In this document: piece by piece, positions 33,641 to 43,772 of the stretch
Layout: every line of letters begins with the position of its first letter
Position numbering within the stretch: the first letter of the stretch is position 1
Origin: Bacteroidales bacterium
Lineage (GTDB): Bacteria; Bacteroidota; Bacteroidia; Bacteroidales; JAADJA01
Assembly: GCA_016933115.1 (NCBI GenBank)
Contig: JAFGBL010000118.1
Location: 1-51,981 of the forward strand
Direction: 5' to 3'
Length of the DNA: 51,981 bases
The notes under the pieces: model-generated
Told to the model about the DNA's origin: nothing
Seen by the model: only the letters and a program-made list of their open reading frames with translations
Databases searched by the model: none
Made by a program: the position numbers and the translations under genes

Positions 33641-36600
33641 TTATTCTTTTTCGATTGGTAATTTAATGATAAATTCAGATCCCTCACCCTGTTTTGATTC
33701 TACCAATAATTCTCCCCCATGTCCTTTGGTCACAATATCATAACTCATGCTCAATCCGAGGCCGGTTCCCTGACCGGTCGGTTTGGTGGTAAAAAAGGGT
33801 TGGAATATTTTGTCTTTGATTTCCGGAGGGATGCCGATCCCGTTGTCTTTGATAGCTATAACCAGTTGGCTCCCGATAGCTATCGGGATGGCTGTTAGCT
33901 GAGTAGTGATGGATACAGCAGGTTTATAGCCCGTCTCTCCTTCTTTACTTCTTTCGTGGACTGCAAAAAATGCATTGTTGATCAGGTTCAGCAATACCCG
34001 TCCAATATCCTGCGGAACGACTCCGATCTTTGGCAAATCTGGGTCAAAGTCAGTTATGAAGTCTGCATTAAATGATTTGTCCTTTGCCCGCATTCCGTGA
34101 TATGACAACCTCAGGTATTCATCGGCCAGGGCATTGAGGTCAGTGGGTTCCTTTTTCCCGGTGCTGGTCCGGCTGTGTTGCAACATGCTTTTCACAATGG
34201 CATCGGCGCGCTTACCATGCTGATTGATCTTCTCTTCGTTTTGGATGATGTTTTTGGCAAGTTCGTCTGCTTCATTCAAATCGCCCTTTTTAATTTCCTC
34301 TCTGAGATCACCTGCAAGCTCAATATTTACTTCCGAAAAATTGTTGACGAAGTTCAGTGGATTCTGGATTTCATGGGCGATACCCGCAGTCAATTCCCCC
34401 AGCGAAGCCATCTTTTCGGAGTGTATCAGTTGCTTTTGTGTGGCTTTGAGTTCGGTGTATGCCTTTTCGATTTCACGTGCCTGCACCAGCTCTTTTTCTT
34501 TTGCCAGTTGACGCTCTTTTTCCAGCAATCGTCGTTTGCGGAAGCGGTCGAAGGCAATGATCGCCGTTGCAAACAAAAGGATGTAGATCGCATAGGCCCA
34601 CCAGGTTCTCCACCAGGGAGGACTGATCGTGAAACTCAGGGTTACCGGTTCTTTGTTCCAGACGCCGTGGCTGTTGGCGGCCTTCACTTTAAAGGTATAA
34701 CTTCCGGGTGGCAGATTGTAATAATAAGCTGAACGCTGATTGCCCACTTCCCGCCAGGATTTGTCGTAGTTTTCAAGCATAAAGGCAAATTTGTTTTTTA
34801 CGGGATCATCGTACTGAACGCCGGTGTATTCGATGGAGATGTTGTTTTGCGAATGAGAGAGATCGAACGGGTTATTTGCATTTGCTTCCCCCGGAAGGAT
34901 TTTATAAGTTTGATCGCCCACTTTGAAATCTGTGATGGATGTGATTGGCGGCATCGTATTTTCTGCAATGTCATCCGGATTGAAATAAGTGATCCCGTTG
35001 TTGCCCCCAAACAGGAAATAACCTGTGGATGTTTTCAAAGACTGACCATCGGCATACAATAACCCCTGTATCCCGTCTTTCAGTGAAAAATTGTTGAACT
35101 GCTCTTCATCGATCGAAAAGCGGCTGATGCCGGCAAAGGTGCTGATCCAGAGCGCCCGGTGCTTTTCATCGCCGAGGATTCCCTGAATACTCATGGATGG
35201 AAGTCCTTCGTTGGTGGTGTAAGTTTTAATTTCACCGGTTTCCGGGTTGTAACGGCAAAGGCCGCCCTGCCAGGTCCCGACCCAGCAGATCCCATCCGGT
35301 CCCTGGTAAAACGAATTGATATCCTGCGAAGGAAAAACCTGCCCTTTTTCCTGGTCGCCGCCATGCTTGCTGATCTCTCCTGAATCGTAATCATACAGGA
35401 AAAGTCCGTTGTCGGTCATAATCCAAAGACCGGATCCGGGGCTTTCAAAAAGATCCGTCACGTTGTCGGAGGTGGCATTGGTTCCGGGAATCGTTGTCAA
35501 ATCGAGGTGGATTTTTTTATCAGAATCCGGTGACTGTTTAAAAAGCCCTGAATAAGTACAAAACCAAATATTACTCCTGCTGTCCCGAATGATATTTGCC
35601 AGATAAAGCGAATCATGTAAGCCGGACAAAATAGTGTCATTTACCGACATATCCCTGTAATCCAAAATGTGATAGCCGCTGAAAAAGGCGCTGATCAACA
35701 TTTTCCCTTTCGACATGGCATCGTACACATTATCCCAGTTGAAACTGGTGGAAATATCGGTATAGGGCGTCGGGTACACTTTTTTAGTTTTAAGATCCAA
35801 CCTGCTGATCCCTGCATGTTGCGGCGCTGATGTTGCCACCCAAACATCTCCGTTGTCGTCTTCTATCATTTTTTTCACCCAGCCTGAGGTGATGCTTTTC
35901 GGATCATTGTCATCCCACACAAATGAACCCAAAAGCGACCGGGGATTGTATTTGAGCAATCCCACCGATTCGGTGCCGATCCAAAGGTTGCCGAAGTCAT
36001 CAAAAGCCAGCGAATTGGCCTGGTCGCGCAACAGCCTGTCGGTGGAAGAGGGATCGAAAACTTCATACACTGATTTTTTGTGGTCGTAACGGACCAGTCC
36101 CTGGGCAGAGGTTAACCAGATGTCCTGCTTTTCATCAATCAGTATATCCGCATACAGATTAAAAATATCCCCCGACAATGGCAAGTCCATTTTTTTTCTC
36201 CTTAGCTCGTTTGTTGCCGGTTCATAAGTGTAGAAATTGTTATGGGTTGATACCAACCAGAGTTTTCCCGTTGAATCGGATGCCATGTTCATAATGCCTT
36301 CATTGGGTTCGAGGCAATTATTATCCGGACAGGGAATGATTTCGTGAAGTTGATTCAGGGTATCCATCTTAAAAAATCCTGAATCGGTAACCATCCAGAT
36401 ATTGCCAAACGGGTCAGTGGTCATGTAATAAACACTTGTAATGTTAATCCCTTCGGGCAATGCATAAGGAAGCATCGCTTTCTTTTTCTCATCGTAATAA
36501 AAAAGACCTTGTATGCCTTCTCCTCCAAACAAAATATAAGCGCTAAAATAGATGCGACCGCGATTATTATATGCAATATCGGTGATGTTAGCGGTATTGC

Positions 36601-36982
36601 CGGGTTCAACACCGGTGAGATCCTGGAATGGAAACCGGGTAAATGACCTGTTTTCGGGATTATACCTGTAAACGGCCTCCTGTGCCCCGATCCAGAGATA
36701 CTTCTGCTGATCGGGGTATAAAGCGTAAACAAGCAACTCACCCATGGTGGTAGAATCGGAGATATTGGGATGGAAACGGGTGTACTTGTAACCGTCAAAT
36801 TTAATAAGCCCGCTTTGCGTGGCGATCCAGATATTTCCCTCGCTATCGGGCTGTATATCGCGTATCGGTGTTCCTTTCAGTTCATCAAACTGCATGAGTT
36901 TATCCGCATCCAGTTGTGCCTTCACAGGAAAACAAAATGAGATAAAAATCAAGGTTAATATGAATACCGTGAATAGTCTCAT
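33641..36982 (-). CDS. Propeller/Y_Y_Y sensor histidine kinase
   Basis: A 1113-residue transmembrane kinase. After a signal peptide (TLIFISFCFPVKAQ) comes a long periplasmic sensor made of two-component-regulator propeller repeats (GNIWIATQSGLIKFDGYKYT and later GNLWIGTESVGLLKYN), a Y_Y_Y domain (NLPPGSYTFKVKAANSHGVW), a membrane helix at about 794-811, a coiled linker and a kinase core. The phosphoacceptor is His870. ATPase motifs are [25 protein letters not shown] and GQGTGLGLS. Unlike hybrid two-component systems, there is no receiver or AraC-type domain. Just before the G1 box, an 18-bp perfect palindrome adds IPIAIG to the loop. The core is most like that of the TPR kinase at 49763-51820. 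Confidence 0.92.
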   Translation of the reverse strand: MRLFTVFILTLIFISFCFPVKAQLDADKLMQFDELKGTPIRDIQPDSEGNIWIATQSGLIKFDGYKYTRFHPNISDSTTMGELLVYALYPDQQKYLWIGAQEAVYRYNPENRSFTRFPFQDLTGVEPGNTANITDIAYNNRGRIYFSAYILFGGEGIQGLFYYDEKKKAMLPYALPEGINITSVYYMTTDPFGNIWMVTDSGFFKMDTLNQLHEIIPCPDNNCLEPNEGIMNMASDSTGKLWLVSTHNNFYTYEPATNELRRKKMDLPLSGDIFNLYADILIDEKQDIWLTSAQGLVRYDHKKSVYEVFDPSSTDRLLRDQANSLAFDDFGNLWIGTESVGLLKYNPRSLLGSFVWDDNDPKSITSGWVKKMIEDDNGDVWVATSAPQHAGISRLDLKTKKVYPTPYTDISTSFNWDNVYDAMSKGKMLISAFFSGYHILDYRDMSVNDTILSGLHDSLYLANIIRDSRSNIWFCTYSGLFKQSPDSDKKIHLDLTTIPGTNATSDNVTDLFESPGSGLWIMTDNGLFLYDYDSGEISKHGGDQEKGQVFPSQDINSFYQGPDGICWVGTWQGGLCRYNPETGEIKTYTTNEGLPSMSIQGILGDEKHRALWISTFAGISRFSIDEEQFNNFSLKDGIQGLLYADGQSLKTSTGYFLFGGNNGITYFNPDDIAENTMPPITSITDFKVGDQTYKILPGEANANNPFDLSHSQNNISIEYTGVQYDDPVKNKFAFMLENYDKSWREVGNQRSAYYYNLPPGSYTFKVKAANSHGVWNKEPVTLSFTISPPWWRTWWAYAIYILLFATAIIAFDRFRKRRLLEKERQLAKEKELVQAREIEKAYTELKATQKQLIHSEKMASLGELTAGIAHEIQNPLNFVNNFSEVNIELAGDLREEIKKGDLNEADELAKNIIQNEEKINQHGKRADAIVKSMLQHSRTSTGKKEPTDLNALADEYLRLSYHGMRAKDKSFNADFITDFDPDLPKIGVVPQDIGRVLLNLINNAFFAVHERSKEGETGYKPAVSITTQLTAIPIAIGSQLVIAIKDNGIGIPPEIKDKIFQPFFTTKPTGQGTGLGLSMSYDIVTKGHGGELLVESKQGEGSEFIIKLPIEKE
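33871..33888. repeat. 18-bp perfect palindrome inside a kinase gene
   Basis: TCCCGATAGCTATCGGGA is its own reverse complement. It lies in the ATPase-domain loop of the 1113-residue kinase and encodes the residues IPIAIG. The flanking bases match the repeat-derived segment in the paralog at 49971-49998. Confidence 0.9.
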
Positions 36983-39900
36983 GATTTCTGATTTGTTGAA
37001 CCTAATGGTAAAGTTATAATGAATTCGGTTCCGCCACCTTCAACTCCTGCCTCACCGGCAGGCAGGGATTCCACGGTTAGTGTTCCCCCATGCCCTTTGG
37101 TAACAATATCATAACTCATGCTCAGGCCCAGGCCTGTGCCCTCCCCGGTGGGTTTTGTAGTAAAAAAAGGCTGGAAGATTTTCTCTTTTATTTCGTCGGG
37201 GATTCCTGGGCCGTTGTCATTCACGCGTATTTCGACAGAGTTCTCTAATTTACGGGTGGTAATAATAACCTGCGAATTGTAACCATTCAGATTTAGTTTT
37301 GCTTTTTCAGTTACGGCATAGAATGCATTATTGATCAGGTTCAGCAAAACCCGGCCGAAGTCCTGTGGGACAACATTTACTTTGGGCAGTGATTCATCTG
37401 CCACGAGCTTAAAATCGGCGTTGAACAATTTATCCTTTGCCCGCAAACCGTGATAAGACAAACGCAAATATTCATCCGCCATTTTATTGAGGTCGATGGC
37501 TTTTTTCTCGCCGGTATTTTTACGGCTATGATGCAGCATTCCCTTCACAATACTGTCAGCCCGCTTGCCATGATGGCTGATTTTTTGCTCGTTTTGTGCT
37601 ATGTCGTTGGCAATAGCTTTCACTTCAACCAAATCACCCTTTTCGATTTCCTCATGTAACTCGGCAATTAATTCCGAATTTACCTCAGAGAAATTGTTAA
37701 TAAAATTCAAAGGATTCTGGATCTCATGGGCGATGCCCGCTGTAAGCTCTCCGAGAGATGCCATTTTCTCTGACTGAATGAGTTGCTTTTGGGTGTTCTT
37801 CAGTTCAACATAGGCTTTTTCAATTTCTTTAGCCTGAGCCAGTTCTTTTTCACGCGCCTGGGCCCGGGCTTTTTCTTTCAGGCGTCTGCGCTGAAAACGA
37901 TCAATTACTAGAACAAATGCAATAAGGATCAATCCATATCCAATATATGCAGCAGTTGTTTGCCACCAGGGAGGATGAATAACGATTTCCAGCAAAGTGG
38001 TTTTGTCGTTCCACACGCCATCGGCATTGGTTGATTTTACCAGTAAAGTATAATTTCCAGGATCCATGTTAGTGTATCCGGCTGCAGCAAAATTACCGGC
38101 ATCAATCCAGTCATCATCGTGATTGACCAGTTTATATTTATATTGAATCTTGTGCGGATTGGAAAAATCAAGTCCCGAGAAGGAGATGGAGAAGTCATTT
38201 TCATTATGACTTAGGTCGATTCTGTCCGTCAGCAAAATGTTTTTTTTCAGTGGTGATTCCGGACCTATTTCCAGGCTTTTACGGAACAGGTTAAATCCGG
38301 TTAATACAACCGGTGGTTGGTAATCACTGAGTTGTATATTCCCCGGATCGAAAGTATTCAGTCCGTTCAGGCCCCCAAAATACATGGTTCCGGATGAGGA
38401 GGCGTAAGCCGCAAACCGGTAAAACTGAAATCCCTGCAATCCATCGTCAGGGTCATACCTTACGAGGTCCTGTGTTTCCGGATCATACTTTACAAGTCCA
38501 TTGTCCGTTCCCATCCATATAATGTTCTGATCGTCCACAGCAGCGCTTTCGCCGCCGATGATACGGTTTCCGACTTTATCCGTTAATGGACGAACTTTAA
38601 TGGTATCTTTCAGATAAAGTTCCGACAACCCGAATGAAAGCGCGTCGATGAATATACGGCCCCGGCTGTCTTTGACTGAATTCAGAAAGGTATTGAAATT
38701 GGGCCGCGTGAGCGGTTCACGGAATTTTTCAGTTTTGGGATTAAAACAAATGAGACCAGCTACAGAATTTCCTCCCACATAATAGTTGCCGTCGTCCCCG
38801 AGGAAGGGGATCCAAATCTGATTGTCAGGGATGCTGGTGGAATCGTTGGGGTCGTTGACAAACCGCTTGAATGAATCCGAATCATATTTGTAGATATTCA
38901 AGCCGCCACCGTAAGTACTGATGAGGATTTCGCCGGGTACCAGCTCGGCAATGGCTGATATTCTTTTCTGTGAAATTGAATGGATTGTATTGTCCCTTGG
39001 GTAATGGATTTTTTCACCGGTCTCCGGACGATACCGATACAGGGCATGGGCATAAGTGCCGATCCACAGGTTGTCACGACTGTCGTAAAAAACGTATGTG
39101 ATCTCGATGGGATCGTCGGGTGAATTGAATTCCTGAAAGTGATTTTCGAATGTTTTTCTTACCGGATCAAATTTGGATAATCCCCCGGCTTTGGTTCCGA
39201 TCCAGATGTTCCCGTATTTGTCTTCCGTTATGCCGCTGATCCAGTTATCGGGCAAACCACCCTTTACATTGGGCAGATGTTTATAATGCGTGAACTTTTG
39301 CCTTGCCGGACTTAACAGCGACACACCGTCGCCCCAGGTGCCCAGCCACAGGGTTCCCGACCGATCAACCAGCATCGCCCGTATGGCATTTTCGGTAACC
39401 AGGGAACCTTCGTTATATTCATTGTATTGATAGTTGAAAAACCGGTCCTGCTCAAGGTCATACAGTAAAACCCCATAATTCCTGGTTCCCACCCAAAGTT
39501 TGTCAGGTTCTGAAAAACAGACTGTGAGGATATGGCGGTCAGGTATTTCCTCCGGGCGATTTTCACTGGAAAATATTTTGGTGTCACCGGTTTCCAGGTT
39601 GATCCGCAATAAACCACCGAGTGTTCCACGACCCCAGATATCTCCGGTTGCACACCAGATAATGTTTTCATTGTTGGGGTCAAAAGTTATATCATTAAAA
39701 CGGTTATCGAATACATCGTTCGATTGATCCAGACTGTATATAACTTCCGGTTTCCCGGTGCTTATGTCGAACAGGTACAATTCGGTAGTCCCTACCAGTA
39801 AATGATTGGGAAAAAGGGCCGTTTTCAATTGAAGTAGAACCAGAGGATCTCTGTTGGCAGGAATGGTAAATGTAACCGCTTCGTCGGTTTTTGTATTTAG

Positions 39901-40398
39901 TTTGATCAATCTTCCGCGGGATGTAACCCAAATGATTCCAGGACTTTGCTCATCGTGAAGAACCCTCAAAATTCCAAGATTATCATATCCCTCAACATCT
40001 TCCCCTTTCCAGCGATAATGAAAAATCCTGTCCTGTTCCCTGGAATAGCGGTTCAATCCGATAGACGTACCGATCCAGATATCACCGTTTTCATCTTCAC
40101 AAAAATCAATGATGTAATTGTGTGAAAGGCCGGTTGAATCGCCTGTTTCACTGGTGAATGTGGTAAATGACCTGCCGTCGTAGCGCTGCACACCGTGGTG
40201 TGTTCCCAGCCAGACAAAGCCGTATGAATCTTCAAAAATAGCCTGAACGGTGCTGTTGATTAATCCATCGGATGATTTGATGGATTTAAATTTAAATTTT
40301 GGTCCCTGGGCAGTAGCCTCCAGCGCTGATATGCCAATCATTACCAGCAGTATGAGTTTTGTCAACTTTCTAATCATATTTGTTTTCAATTTTTCCAT
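36979..40398 (-). CDS. Propeller/Y_Y_Y sensor histidine kinase
   Basis: A 1139-residue transmembrane kinase. A signal segment ([17 protein letters not shown]) leads a propeller sensor with many repeats ([47 protein letters not shown]), then a Y_Y_Y domain ([18 protein letters not shown]), a membrane helix at about 815-832, a coiled linker and a kinase core with His891 and motifs [25 protein letters not shown] and GEGTGLGLS. Near the C-terminus a repeat-like insertion adds LPAGEAG between conserved ES and GTEF. It overlaps the downstream kinase gene by four bases. No receiver or DNA-binding domain. Sensor ligand unknown; related sensors respond to oligosaccharides in some Bacteroidota, but nothing here shows that. 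Confidence 0.92.
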   Translation of the reverse strand: MEKLKTNMIRKLTKLILLVMIGISALEATAQGPKFKFKSIKSSDGLINSTVQAIFEDSYGFVWLGTHHGVQRYDGRSFTTFTSETGDSTGLSHNYIIDFCEDENGDIWIGTSIGLNRYSREQDRIFHYRWKGEDVEGYDNLGILRVLHDEQSPGIIWVTSRGRLIKLNTKTDEAVTFTIPANRDPLVLLQLKTALFPNHLLVGTTELYLFDISTGKPEVIYSLDQSNDVFDNRFNDITFDPNNENIIWCATGDIWGRGTLGGLLRINLETGDTKIFSSENRPEEIPDRHILTVCFSEPDKLWVGTRNYGVLLYDLEQDRFFNYQYNEYNEGSLVTENAIRAMLVDRSGTLWLGTWGDGVSLLSPARQKFTHYKHLPNVKGGLPDNWISGITEDKYGNIWIGTKAGGLSKFDPVRKTFENHFQEFNSPDDPIEITYVFYDSRDNLWIGTYAHALYRYRPETGEKIHYPRDNTIHSISQKRISAIAELVPGEILISTYGGGLNIYKYDSDSFKRFVNDPNDSTSIPDNQIWIPFLGDDGNYYVGGNSVAGLICFNPKTEKFREPLTRPNFNTFLNSVKDSRGRIFIDALSFGLSELYLKDTIKVRPLTDKVGNRIIGGESAAVDDQNIIWMGTDNGLVKYDPETQDLVRYDPDDGLQGFQFYRFAAYASSSGTMYFGGLNGLNTFDPGNIQLSDYQPPVVLTGFNLFRKSLEIGPESPLKKNILLTDRIDLSHNENDFSISFSGLDFSNPHKIQYKYKLVNHDDDWIDAGNFAAAGYTNMDPGNYTLLVKSTNADGVWNDKTTLLEIVIHPPWWQTTAAYIGYGLILIAFVLVIDRFQRRRLKEKARAQAREKELAQAKEIEKAYVELKNTQKQLIQSEKMASLGELTAGIAHEIQNPLNFINNFSEVNSELIAELHEEIEKGDLVEVKAIANDIAQNEQKISHHGKRADSIVKGMLHHSRKNTGEKKAIDLNKMADEYLRLSYHGLRAKDKLFNADFKLVADESLPKVNVVPQDFGRVLLNLINNAFYAVTEKAKLNLNGYNSQVIITTRKLENSVEIRVNDNGPGIPDEIKEKIFQPFFTTKPTGEGTGLGLSMSYDIVTKGHGGTLTVESLPAGEAGVEGGGTEFIITLPLGSTNQKS
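37046..37066. repeat. Hairpin-forming element near the 3' end of a kinase gene
   Basis: CCTGCC at 37046-37051 can pair with GGCAGG at 37057-37062 or 37061-37066. The element encodes LPAGEAG, which is absent from the paralogs, in a surface turn of the ATPase domain. Confidence 0.65.
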
Positions 40399-43300
40399 TT
40401 AATTTACTAATGGTAACCGAATAATAAATTCAGATCCTTCGCCTTCCGTGGAGATCACTTCAAGGCTTCCACCATGCCCTTTCGTGATAATATCATAACT
40501 CATACTCAATCCAAGCCCGGTTCCCTGCCCTGCGGGTTTGGTTGTGAAAAAAGGCTGGAAGATTTTGTCTTTGATGTCGTCGGGGATACCGGGGCCGTTG
40601 TCTTTCACCCGTATTTCAATGTGATTCTCCCGGTTCGTTGTGCTTACTATCACTTCGGGTTTATAATTTTTATCAGGCTTTTGGGTTTTTTCTGCCTCAG
40701 CGTTTCGACTTTGCTCGGCACAGGCATAATATGCATTATTGATCACATTTAACAGTACTCTTCCGATGTCTTGCTGCACTAAATTTACCTTAGGTATGCT
40801 TTCACCGGCTTCCAGTTTATAATCAGCGTTAAAGGATTTGTCCTTTGCTCTAAGCCCGTGATAAGCAAGCCTGAGGTACTCGTCTGCCAGGGCATTGATG
40901 TCGGTGGGGACTTTTTCGCCGGAACTGCTTCGCGAGTGCTCCAGCATTCCTTTTACAATGCTGCTGGCCCTTTTGCCATGGTGGCTGATCTTATCGAGGT
41001 TTTGTCGTAAATCACTTGAAATTATTCTGATTTCTTCCAGGTTTCCTTTTATCATTTCTTCATCAAGTTCATCTATCAAATCAACACTAACCTCTGAGAA
41101 ATTGTTGACAAAGTTTAGCGGATTTTGTATTTCGTGAGCGATTCCTGCAGTGAGTTCACCAAGTGAAGCCATTTTTTCCGACTGAAGCAACTGATCCTGG
41201 GTAGTCTTCAATTTGTTATATGCTTTTTCAATTTCGATGGCATGCGCTAATGCCCGTTCCTTTGTTGCCGCTCGTTCCTTATTGATAACCCGCCTGCGCT
41301 GGTGGCGGTCTAAATTATAGATGACAAGAATCAGGAGCAGGAAATAGAATCCATAAGCCCACCAGGTTTTCCACAGGGGAGGAGCAATAAATATATTTAA
41401 AAAATCACCCTGTTCATTCCATACGCCATTGTTGTTCGCGGCTTTAACCCTGAACACATATTCACCAGGGGGCAGGTTATAATAATAGGCAGTTCGCTGG
41501 CTTCCTACTTCTCTCCATTCTTCATCATAATTTTCGAGCTTATAGGCAAACCTGTTTCTTTCGGGATTGGAGTAATGGAAGCCAATATAAGACAGTGCCA
41601 GGTTATTCTGGAGATATTTAAGCTGAATCGTATCCGTTCTATAAATAGCCTTCTTAAACAGGGCATCCGTACCATAAGCTGCCGATTTGTTATCGATTTT
41701 AAGGTCGGTGATATAGACCCTGGGAGGGGCTGAGTTCTGCGCCAGTCTCTCGGGATAGAAGTAAGTGATTCCATTGTTTCCGCCGAAAATGAACAACCCA
41801 CCCGATGTTTTGAGGCAGGAATTATCCGAAAAAAGTAGTCCTTGTATCCCATCATCCAACGAATAATTGGTGAAATGCTCCGATTTGGTATCGAACCTGC
41901 TTAATCCATCAAAACTGCTTATCCAAATTGAGTGATGAGTCCTGTCCTCCAGGATACCCTGTATGCTCATTGAAGGAAGCCCGTCACTGATGGTGTAGGT
42001 TTTGATTTCGCCCGTTTCGGGATAATAGTGGCTCAATCCGCCCTGCCAGGTCCCGACCCAGAGTGTTTCATCATCTGCTTCACAAACCGAATTGATATCC
42101 TGCGATAGAAAAACGTATTTTAGACCTGACCCAAAACCATGACGTTCGATTTTTTGGGTATCGAAATGAAAGAAAAACAAGCCGCCGTTGGTGGCCAGCC
42201 ACAATCCGCCTCTCCGGCTTTCTGCTACTGCCGTTATTTCATTGCTTCCAGCAGTGGTGCCTGCAAGGTTTGAAAGATCGTAATGGCTGAAATTACGAGA
42301 GGCTATGTCCTGCTTGTAAAATCCGTTGTAAGTAAGCACCCACAATATTTTGCGGCTGTCGCGAAAGAAACTGATGATGCCGACCGAATCGGGGATACCT
42401 TCAAAAGTAGTTTTCACCACTTCATTTTTTTGCGGATAGTACAGGTACCGACCTTCAGTTGTATTCATCATAAATTCTCCGGGACGGTTTTCAGTAAATG
42501 CAAAAACGGCATCCATTCCCGGAATGATGTTCTCATAACTAATCGAATTTACTGACAGATTTGACGGATCAAGCTCGTTGAGCCCGGAGTATTTACTTCC
42601 TGATCCCATTGTACAGAACCAGACTTTGCCATCACTTGTTTGCTGTAAATTGATTGCCCAACCTGGCGTTATGATTGAATTTTTCTCAAGCGATCCCCTC
42701 ATCGATCTGAGTGCGGTGCGGTCGTCGTAACGGTACAATCCGTGTGCAACAGTACCGATCCACAAATTTCCGAATGAATCATACTGAAAACAATTTACGG
42801 AGGGGAGATCATTTGTGCCGTAAGCTTCTTTGCCGAAGTCATAGAATTTTCCTGAACTACGGTCATAATAAACGATCCCCCGGTTGGTTCCAACCCAAAC
42901 TCCAGAGATTGAATCCGCATAAATGGCGGTAGTTATCACCTCTTCACGAGTGTCGTCCAGGTATTTACTTGCCTGGTATTCGTTGAACCTGCCTGAATGC
43001 GGGTCATATGAGAAAAATGAAGATTGATTGGTCGAATACCAGATGGTACCTTCCCGGTCGCTACTGATGATATTTCCAAACGTGACTTTGTCTGGAAGGA
43101 TTCCCGGTGGTAAACCGATCCTGTGAAGGTGTTGTGCGGTATCAATCTTTAAAAGCCCGTTCTGGCTTGAAATCCAGATATTATCGAAAGGATCGGTAAT
43201 TATGGAATAGATGTTCCGGATAGCCTCAATACCCGGAGAATCAAAACGTTTGAGCCTGTCTTCTGAAGGATCGTAATAAACAAGAGCATGCGAAGCCACC

Positions 43301-43764
43301 ACATTCTGGGCTGATGCAATCCCGAAATAGATCCTTCCCTGGCTGTCGGAGGAAATTCCTGCCACACCTGTTTGCATCTGCTCGGTAAAACCGGTCAGCC
43401 CCTCATAGGAAAAATGGCGAAAGGCCTTTTTTAGTGGGTCGTACATATTGATGGTATTCATGCAGCCTATCCAGAGCTGTCCCTGATCATCTTCATGCAG
43501 CGAAAACGTAAGAATGCTGTTGATGGATTCGGGATTGTCGGGGTCGGAAAAAAAACGTTCAAATTCATAGCCGTCATATTTTACAAGGCCGTTCTGTGTG
43601 ACCAGCCAGATATTGCCCAGCCGGTCGGGCAGGATGTTGTATATGATCGTACCGTCCAATCCTGGATGGTGATGGAGGTTGCTAACACTCAATTGCCCTG
43701 TTGAGGTGACCGGATTAGTTACCATACAGAGTATAAATCCTATGAAAACCAGATTTTTTTTCAT
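40399..43764 (-). CDS. Propeller/Y_Y_Y sensor histidine kinase
   Basis: A 1121-residue transmembrane kinase. The signal ([20 protein letters not shown]) is followed by propeller repeats ([34 protein letters not shown]), the Y_Y_Y domain ([20 protein letters not shown]), a membrane helix at about 801-818, a coiled linker and a kinase core with His877. Motifs [27 protein letters not shown] and GQGTGLGLS are intact. A loop insertion ([11 protein letters not shown]) resembles a dispersed-repeat product. The sensor is most like that of the 33641-36982 kinase, but the core is more like the TPR kinase at 27675-30038. It starts eight bases from the giant kinase gene upstream and abuts the next kinase gene. 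Confidence 0.92.
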   Translation of the reverse strand: MKKNLVFIGFILCMVTNPVTSTGQLSVSNLHHHPGLDGTIIYNILPDRLGNIWLVTQNGLVKYDGYEFERFFSDPDNPESINSILTFSLHEDDQGQLWIGCMNTINMYDPLKKAFRHFSYEGLTGFTEQMQTGVAGISSDSQGRIYFGIASAQNVVASHALVYYDPSEDRLKRFDSPGIEAIRNIYSIITDPFDNIWISSQNGLLKIDTAQHLHRIGLPPGILPDKVTFGNIISSDREGTIWYSTNQSSFFSYDPHSGRFNEYQASKYLDDTREEVITTAIYADSISGVWVGTNRGIVYYDRSSGKFYDFGKEAYGTNDLPSVNCFQYDSFGNLWIGTVAHGLYRYDDRTALRSMRGSLEKNSIITPGWAINLQQTSDGKVWFCTMGSGSKYSGLNELDPSNLSVNSISYENIIPGMDAVFAFTENRPGEFMMNTTEGRYLYYPQKNEVVKTTFEGIPDSVGIISFFRDSRKILWVLTYNGFYKQDIASRNFSHYDLSNLAGTTAGSNEITAVAESRRGGLWLATNGGLFFFHFDTQKIERHGFGSGLKYVFLSQDINSVCEADDETLWVGTWQGGLSHYYPETGEIKTYTISDGLPSMSIQGILEDRTHHSIWISSFDGLSRFDTKSEHFTNYSLDDGIQGLLFSDNSCLKTSGGLFIFGGNNGITYFYPERLAQNSAPPRVYITDLKIDNKSAAYGTDALFKKAIYRTDTIQLKYLQNNLALSYIGFHYSNPERNRFAYKLENYDEEWREVGSQRTAYYYNLPPGEYVFRVKAANNNGVWNEQGDFLNIFIAPPLWKTWWAYGFYFLLLILVIYNLDRHQRRRVINKERAATKERALAHAIEIEKAYNKLKTTQDQLLQSEKMASLGELTAGIAHEIQNPLNFVNNFSEVSVDLIDELDEEMIKGNLEEIRIISSDLRQNLDKISHHGKRASSIVKGMLEHSRSSSGEKVPTDINALADEYLRLAYHGLRAKDKSFNADYKLEAGESIPKVNLVQQDIGRVLLNVINNAYYACAEQSRNAEAEKTQKPDKNYKPEVIVSTTNRENHIEIRVKDNGPGIPDDIKDKIFQPFFTTKPAGQGTGLGLSMSYDIITKGHGGSLEVISTEGEGSEFIIRLPLVN
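40694..40724. repeat. Repeat-like loop insertion in a kinase gene
   Basis: GCCTCAGC at the left and GCACAGGC at the right are imperfect inverted arms (six of eight positions pair) around TTTCGACTTTGCTCG. It encodes part of the [11 protein letters not shown] insertion, absent from most paralogs. Confidence 0.5.
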
Positions 43765-43772
43765 AACTTATA

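Noticed and set aside
30044..43764. Hybrid two-component systems (propeller kinase fused to receiver and AraC domain) as in Bacteroides
   Set aside because: All these proteins end right after the HATPase G2 region; no receiver or helix-turn-helix follows.
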